Source: JAKLDO01 sp035354435 | GTDB lineage: Bacteria > UBP6 > UBA1177 | Assembly: GCA_035354435.1 (NCBI GenBank) | Contig: DAOQAY010000048.1 | Location: 1 to 18,397 of the forward strand | Length of the DNA: 18,397 nucleotides | Direction: 5' to 3' | Part shown: in pieces, positions 14,843 to 18,397 of the stretch | Numbering within the stretch: position 1 is the stretch's first letter | Layout of the letters: every line of letters begins with the position of its first letter | Notes under the pieces: model-generated | What the model saw: the letters and a program-made list of their open reading frames with translations, nothing else | The model's database searches: none | Told to the model about the DNA's origin: nothing | Translations under genes and position numbers: made by a program

Positions 14843-15850
14843 TTATTTAGAACAAACTGAGTATTTAAGAATTTCTGCCGGGACTTCAGGGTTGTTTTCA
14901 TCAAGTCCAGGAACTTCTGTCGGGTAATAAAAATCAATATTGTTTGAAACCACCTCAATGCTACCCCCATCAAAAAGGTCAGCATTTTCAGGAAAAATAT
15001 TAGTAATATAGACTGATCCAGAATATCCGATGCCCATTATACATTCTGCACCATTTTGTTTTTCTATCAGTCTAAATCGTACAAGTTTCAAATAATTATC
15101 GACAAGATCAAAAATTGTTACAGCATTTATTTTATATTCTGCTCCGTTTGAAATGGCTCCTGGAGAAAATTCGAGTTCCATTCTTGGATATCCTATACTT
15201 CCGCCAACAACAGGATTTTGTTTTATATATAATTGTCTTTTTATTCCCCCGAGAGATCCTTGATAGCTGGTAGTTTCTGTATATGAAACATTCTGTCCGG
15301 GCAAAGGTATTAATGTTTTGGTGTCGCCATATATTCCATTAAAAGCGGCATAAGGCAAAGCTCCTTTTTGAAAATATAAAGGATCTGAAATTTTTGCACT
15401 ATCAAGAATAAAATTAGTTTCAAACCGTAAATTTATAGCCCCCCAAAAGCCCTTTGATCGTTCACATTTTCCAAGATCATAGTATAAACAATCTGTTGAG
15501 CAATAGGCAATTCCAACAATATTAGGATTCAAGTCAGAGCAGGAAATTGGAGCGATGGTATCGCATCTTTCATTGTAATCAACAATTTCATCGCCGCATC
15601 CGTGAAAAATTTCTTCGTCGGAATCTGAAATTTCACTGTTGTCATCATCAGATATCTGTTCATCGTTTATGACGGATTCATCATTTGTTAACAAATTATC
15701 GTTGTTGGTGTTACTTTCATCACCTGTAACAACATTTGAATAATCATAGTCAATATCAGGTCCGGAAATATTTTCTCCTGTATCACTTGAAGAGCACGAA
15801 GAAATCAGAACATAAGAAAACAACAAAACCAAAAACAAAATTTTTTTCAT
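14843..15850 (-). CDS. Surface lipoprotein with acidic Asp/Asn/Ser-rich linker and Cys-rich module
   Basis: Predicted lipoprotein of 335 aa, function unknown. Residues 1-18 form a signal peptide and the lipobox ISSC places the lipidated cysteine at C19. Residues 23-80 are a low-complexity linker dominated by Asp, Asn, Glu and Ser. Residues 85-129 hold six cysteines beginning CGDEIVDYNERC, resembling the CGNGxVExGExCD modules common in deltaproteobacterial and myxobacterial surface proteins. The remaining 200 residues look like a beta-rich extracellular domain with two more cysteines and no catalytic motif I recognise. GAGGGAG lies 6 bases before the ATG. A good promoter and a short hairpin precede it, and mnmE follows within 5 bases, so it appears to head the mnmE transcript, an unexpected pairing. 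Confidence 0.8.
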   Translation of the reverse strand: MKKILFLVLLFSYVLISSCSSSDTGENISGPDIDYDYSNVVTGDESNTNNDNLLTNDESVINDEQISDDDNSEISDSDEEIFHGCGDEIVDYNERCDTIAPISCSDLNPNIVGIAYCSTDCLYYDLGKCERSKGFWGAINLRFETNFILDSAKISDPLYFQKGALPYAAFNGIYGDTKTLIPLPGQNVSYTETTSYQGSLGGIKRQLYIKQNPVVGGSIGYPRMELEFSPGAISNGAEYKINAVTIFDLVDNYLKLVRFRLIEKQNGAECIMGIGYSGSVYITNIFPENADLFDGGSIEVVSNNIDFYYPTEVPGLDENNPEVPAEILKYSVCSK

Positions 15851-15871
15851 ATTTAACTCCCTCTCAACGAC

Positions 15872-15887
15872 CAGTAATTCCTTACTG
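15872..15887 (-). other. Leader hairpin upstream of the lipoprotein gene
   Basis: CAGTAA and TTACTG form a perfect 6-bp inverted repeat. In the minus-strand transcript the 4-nt loop is GGAA, a GNRA-type tetraloop. It lies between the predicted transcription start and the ribosome site, about 21 bases before the ATG. It could also be a DNA operator; no T-run follows, so it is not a terminator. Confidence 0.45.
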
Positions 15888-15902
15888 ACCCTTTAGTGTC
15901 AC

Positions 15903-15931
15903 ATTGTACCAGTTAATATTTAAGAATTCAA
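15903..15931 (-). promoter_or_regulatory. Sigma70-type promoter candidate for lipoprotein-mnmE unit
   Basis: On the minus strand TTGAAT (15926-15931) and TACAAT (15903-15908) are 17 bases apart, and a TG one base upstream of the -10 makes it an extended -10. Predicted start is near 15896, giving a leader of about 45 bases with the hairpin at 15872-15887. Confidence 0.6.
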
Positions 15932-15951
15932 TAATAAGTGTTTTTTTAGAA

Positions 15952-17316
15952 CTATTTGCTGGAAAAATACCGTTCAACAAGTTTTTCAGACAGTCCAATG
16001 TATTTTTCAGGTGTAAGGGATTTCATTTTAATTTTGACATCTTCCGGAACTTTTTCAAGACCGTCTATAAGGTTGTTAAGGTCTTTCTGAGATATTTTAT
16101 GTCCTCTGGTCAGCAATTTCAATTTTTCATAAGGATTTTCTTCACCATACATTCTCATAGCCGTTTGAACAGGTTCGGCAAGTAGTTCCAGATTGTCGGA
16201 GAGGTCACCACTTATTTTACTTATGTTAATTTCAATTTTGGACAACCCTTTTATAGAACTTTTTAAACCAATAACAATATAACCAAAAACGATGCCTGAA
16301 TTTCTTAAAACAGTGGAGTCGGTAAGATCTCTTTGAAATCTGGAATTTAAAAGTTTTACAGACATGTGTTCCATAATTGAAATTGCAATACCAATATTTC
16401 CTTCACTATTTTCAAAATCTATCGGATTTACTTTGTGCGGCATAGTCGATGATCCGACTTCTCCTTCTTTGGTTTTCTGTTTAAAATAGTTGAAAGATAT
16501 ATATCCCCAGAAATCTCTATCAATATCAATTACTGTTGATGAAATTCGGATCAGCGAATGCAGAACTTCAGAAATATAGTGATAATTATTAATCTGTGTT
16601 GTCCAGATAAGAGGCTTCATTTCAAGTTTTTCTGTAATAAATTTTTCGCTGGCATCAATCCAGTTTATCTCGGGTTTTACAAAAAAATGAGCATTGAAAT
16701 TACCGGAAGCACCGTTAATTTTACATTCCATGTGAATTTTTTCCAACAACTTTTTTTCTCTAAGGATTCTGAATGCAAAATTTATAAATTCTTTTCCTAC
16801 GGTTGTTGGGGTGGCAGGCTGTCCGTGAGTTCGAGACATCATGGGAGTACCTTTATATTTCTCTCCGAAAGATTCAAGTACTTCAAGAAGTTCAGAGATG
16901 TATTTCAGAATGATTTCTATTCCGCTTTTAAACATCAAGGCATAAGAAATGTTGTTTATGTCTTCAGATGTACAGCAGAAATGAACCCACTCTTTGATTT
17001 TATCGAGTTTTCTATTCTGAAGCTCATTTTTGACATAATATTCAACTGCTTTGACATCATGATTTGTTGTTTTTTCGATATTTTTTACCAAGACAGCGCT
17101 TTCTTTATTGAATCCCTCTGAAATTGAGAGTACAGATGCTGTTTCGTCTTTGGAAAGAGGGCAGAATTGTAAATCGTTTAAAATAAACAGCAGCCATTTG
17201 ATTTCAACATCAACACGATGTTTAATTAAACCGTATTCAGAAAAAATATCATTTAGTTCCAGAACTTGTTTTTTATATCTTCCATCAATAACCGAGATAT
17301 TGTTCAATCCGTTCAT
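15952..17316 (-). CDS. purB: Adenylosuccinate lyase
   Basis: Catalyses two steps of purine synthesis: SAICAR to AICAR, and adenylosuccinate to AMP, releasing fumarate each time. From ATG 17316 it has 454 aa and follows the E. coli-type PurB (456 aa) along its whole length: VIDGRY at 9-14, TTNHDVKAVEYY at 83-94, CTSEDINN at 115-122, SRTHGQPATP at 161-170 with the catalytic H164, and the fumarase/lyase signature SSTMPHKVNPIDFENSEGN starting at S289/S290. The frame is open to 17463, but the 49 extra residues have no PurB similarity, and ATG 17316 has AGAGG 5 bases upstream. It is transcribed divergently from mglA across a 161-base gap. I found no strong purB promoter there, although the 17-bp palindrome lies about 50 bases before its start. 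Confidence 0.96.
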   Translation of the reverse strand: MNGLNNISVIDGRYKKQVLELNDIFSEYGLIKHRVDVEIKWLLFILNDLQFCPLSKDETASVLSISEGFNKESAVLVKNIEKTTNHDVKAVEYYVKNELQNRKLDKIKEWVHFCCTSEDINNISYALMFKSGIEIILKYISELLEVLESFGEKYKGTPMMSRTHGQPATPTTVGKEFINFAFRILREKKLLEKIHMECKINGASGNFNAHFFVKPEINWIDASEKFITEKLEMKPLIWTTQINNYHYISEVLHSLIRISSTVIDIDRDFWGYISFNYFKQKTKEGEVGSSTMPHKVNPIDFENSEGNIGIAISIMEHMSVKLLNSRFQRDLTDSTVLRNSGIVFGYIVIGLKSSIKGLSKIEINISKISGDLSDNLELLAEPVQTAMRMYGEENPYEKLKLLTRGHKISQKDLNNLIDGLEKVPEDVKIKMKSLTPEKYIGLSEKLVERYFSSK

Positions 17317-17367
17317 TTTTACCTCTTTTACAACAAAAATGAAAACAAAACTACAGGGAGCATACAT

Positions 17368-17384
17368 ATTTTTACGGTAAAAAT
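17368..17384. promoter_or_regulatory. 17-bp perfect palindrome between purB and mglA, possible operator
   Basis: The + strand has ATTTTTAC, one central G, then GTAAAAAT: 8-bp arms with a 1-base centre. It lies in the divergent intergenic region about 50 bases before purB and about 20 bases upstream of the predicted mglA -35. It does not match the E. coli PurR box. Its position suits control of either or both genes. Confidence 0.45.
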
Positions 17385-17404
17385 CTATAAACTGAATTAA
17401 AAAA

Positions 17405-17433
17405 TTGAAATATCTTGTTTGTGAAAGTATCAT
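17405..17433 (+). promoter_or_regulatory. Sigma70-type promoter candidate for mglA
   Basis: TTGAAA (17405-17410) and TATCAT (17428-17433) are 17 bases apart, each one mismatch from consensus. Predicted start near 17440 gives a leader of about 38 bases that ends in the GGAGA ribosome site before GTG 17478. Confidence 0.6.
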
Positions 17434-17477
17434 TTTCAGCATTTTTAAAGTGGAAATTAACAATCGGAGAATGTTCG

Positions 17478-18062
17478 GTGGTTCAGATAAACAAAATCCT
17501 GAAAGAAGTAAATTTTAAAATAGTTTACTATGGTCCTGGACTATCTGGAAAAACAACCAACATAGAATACATTTATAAAAAGGTTGATCCTTCGACCAGA
17601 GGCAAGCTTGTTTCAATAAAAACCGATACTGAACGAACACTTTTTTTTGATTTTCTTCCAATCAGCCTTGGTAAAATAAAAGGAATGAAATTGAGGGTCC
17701 ACATATATTCTGTTGCCGGGCAGGTTTTTTATGATGCCTCAAGGCAATTGATATTGAAAGGCTGTGACGGAATAGTATTTGTTGTTGATTCCCAGAAAGA
17801 AAGGCTTGATGCAAATATTGAAAGTTTCGAAAATCTCAAGAAAAACATGTTTATTAATTCGCTGGTCCTTGATAAAATTCCGATGGTAATCCAGTATAAT
17901 AAAACTGATCTTTCTAATTCTATGAATGTTGACGAAATGAGTAGAATTTTTAATCCCGAAGGCAGATATGGAGAGTTTTTGGCAAGTGCCTACAATGGAA
18001 AACAGGTTTTTGAAACATTCAAATCAATTGTGAAACTAATTGCAAGAGAGATTCAGATTTAA
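17478..18062 (+). CDS. mglA: MglA-family Ras-like GTPase (polarity/gliding)
   Basis: Small cytoplasmic GTPase; in Myxococcus MglA sets cell polarity and drives gliding and pili under control of its GAP, MglB. The GTG at 17478 has GGAGA 7 bases upstream and gives 194 aa; the longer open frame (TTG 17415) adds residues foreign to the family. With this start the numbering matches Myxococcus MglA as I recall it: P-loop GPGLSGKT at 19-26, arginine R53 in DTERTLFFDF, Q82 in GQVFYDASR, and NKTD at 141-144. The MglA-specific T78, which replaces the Ras DxxG aspartate, is serine here (YSVAGQ, S78). No mglB is adjacent. The gene is divergent from purB, and its stop overlaps the convergent XRE gene by 4 bases. 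Confidence 0.92.
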   Translation: MVQINKILKEVNFKIVYYGPGLSGKTTNIEYIYKKVDPSTRGKLVSIKTDTERTLFFDFLPISLGKIKGMKLRVHIYSVAGQVFYDASRQLILKGCDGIVFVVDSQKERLDANIESFENLKKNMFINSLVLDKIPMVIQYNKTDLSNSMNVDEMSRIFNPEGRYGEFLASAYNGKQVFETFKSIVKLIAREIQI

Positions 18063-18274
18063 TTATTTTCAGGGAAAATTTCGTCTTTGTTGTCAAGATT
18101 CAGCCCCAGAGCCTCGATAATCTTTCTTTTTGTGGAAAGTCTGCAGTCAAAGCCTTTTTCTATCCTATCAAGAGTAACAAGTGAAATTTCAGCATCTCTG
18201 GCAAGTTCAGTCTTACTTATTAAGTGCTGTTCTCTATAATCTTTAAGTTTGTTCTGCTTTGTTTTTTCGATCAC
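18059..18274 (-). CDS. Small XRE-family helix-turn-helix regulator
   Basis: Cro/C1-type DNA-binding protein of 71 aa, essentially one HTH domain. SKTELARDAEISLVTLDRIEKG (about 20-41) is the helix-turn-helix, followed by a conserved-looking basic and hydrophobic tail (TKRKIIEALGLNL, 48-60) and an acidic C-terminus. The start is GTG 18274, with GAGGAG 5 bases upstream and a strong promoter behind it; the ATG that overlaps this GTG is out of frame and hits TGA at once. Its target is unknown. The gene converges on mglA with a 4-base overlap of the stop codons, so readthrough from either gene would be antisense to the other. I recall similar short XRE proteins in deltaproteobacteria, but not their function. 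Confidence 0.85.
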   Translation of the reverse strand: MIEKTKQNKLKDYREQHLISKTELARDAEISLVTLDRIEKGFDCRLSTKRKIIEALGLNLDNKDEIFPENN

Positions 18275-18303
18275 ATCAACTCCTCATTAAAAAAACATGT
18301 TGA

Positions 18304-18331
18304 ATTCTAATTGGTAGAAAATCTTTGTCAA
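18304..18331 (-). promoter_or_regulatory. Strong sigma70-type promoter candidate for the XRE gene
   Basis: On the minus strand there is a perfect TTGACA (18326-18331) and TAGAAT (18304-18309, one mismatch) at 16-base spacing. Predicted start near 18297 gives a leader of about 23 bases with the GAGGAG site. This is the best promoter match in the window. The remaining bases to the right edge (18332-18397) hold no gene I can support. Confidence 0.65.
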
Positions 18332-18397
18332 GGCTTTTGTAAGTGAAGTTCCCCCAAAAAATCTGAGATAGCAACAGAGAGTCTTTTAAAAACAGCA

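Noticed and set aside
14740..14985. Minus-strand frame spanning the lipoprotein-mnmE junction
   Set aside because: It overlaps both supported genes in another frame and has no recognisable features; both neighbours keep intact frames and conserved ends.
16558..17121. Long + strand open frame (187 codons) inside purB
   Set aside because: It is antisense to a clearly coding, full-length PurB, has a Phe-rich low-complexity composition and no ribosome site or family resemblance.
1..18397. Mobile elements, CRISPR arrays, toxin-antitoxin or defence genes
   Set aside because: No transposase, integrase, direct-repeat array, restriction or defence motif was found; the lone XRE protein has no toxin beside it inside the window.

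Overview
The window is an AT-rich (roughly one third G+C by eye), gene-dense bacterial chromosome segment built around dnaA. Almost everything from 1662 to 17316 is on the minus strand. No tRNA, rRNA, insertion sequence, prophage, CRISPR array or gap over 300 bases was seen. The organism cannot be named from this. Several features fit a low-GC, deltaproteobacteria-like (Desulfobacterota/Myxococcota-type) or related uncultured lineage: an MglA gliding GTPase, a convergent small XRE regulator, an Asp/Asn/Ser-rich Cys-module lipoprotein, and E. coli-type PurB and Cca.

Layout from left to right. (1) A Na/phosphate cotransporter (+), cut by the window edge, converges on cca with a 4-base overlap. 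(2) dnaN-recF-sppA-cca (minus), with recF, sppA and cca joined stop-to-ATG with no spacer. (3) dnaA, flanked on both sides by AT-rich noncoding DNA that holds a consensus DnaA box and short repeats. (4) A minus-strand block that reads, in transcription order, lipoprotein-mnmE-mnmG-rsmG, then a small secreted protein-purE-tsaC-trmN-like gene, with a promoter candidate ahead of each half. (5) purB (minus), divergent from mglA (+), with a 17-bp palindrome between them; mglA converges on a small XRE regulator.

Functionally this is an origin neighbourhood. It has initiator, sliding clamp and RecF, and a near-perfect parS site embedded in the 5' end of rsmG. By hand counts, strand composition also changes close to dnaA: the + strand is clearly C>G to its left and slightly G>C to its right. 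Around this core is a concentration of RNA-modifying enzymes (MnmE/MnmG for tRNA U34, TsaC and a TrmN6-like enzyme for tRNA A37, RsmG for 16S rRNA, Cca for tRNA 3' ends) plus two purine-synthesis enzymes (PurE, PurB).

I did not find a clear new multi-gene system. The best leads are the two uncharacterised exported proteins inserted in the mnmEG-rsmG neighbourhood, the orphan MglA with its XRE partner, the noncoding repeats flanking dnaA, and a TsaC that appears to lack a normally conserved arginine.
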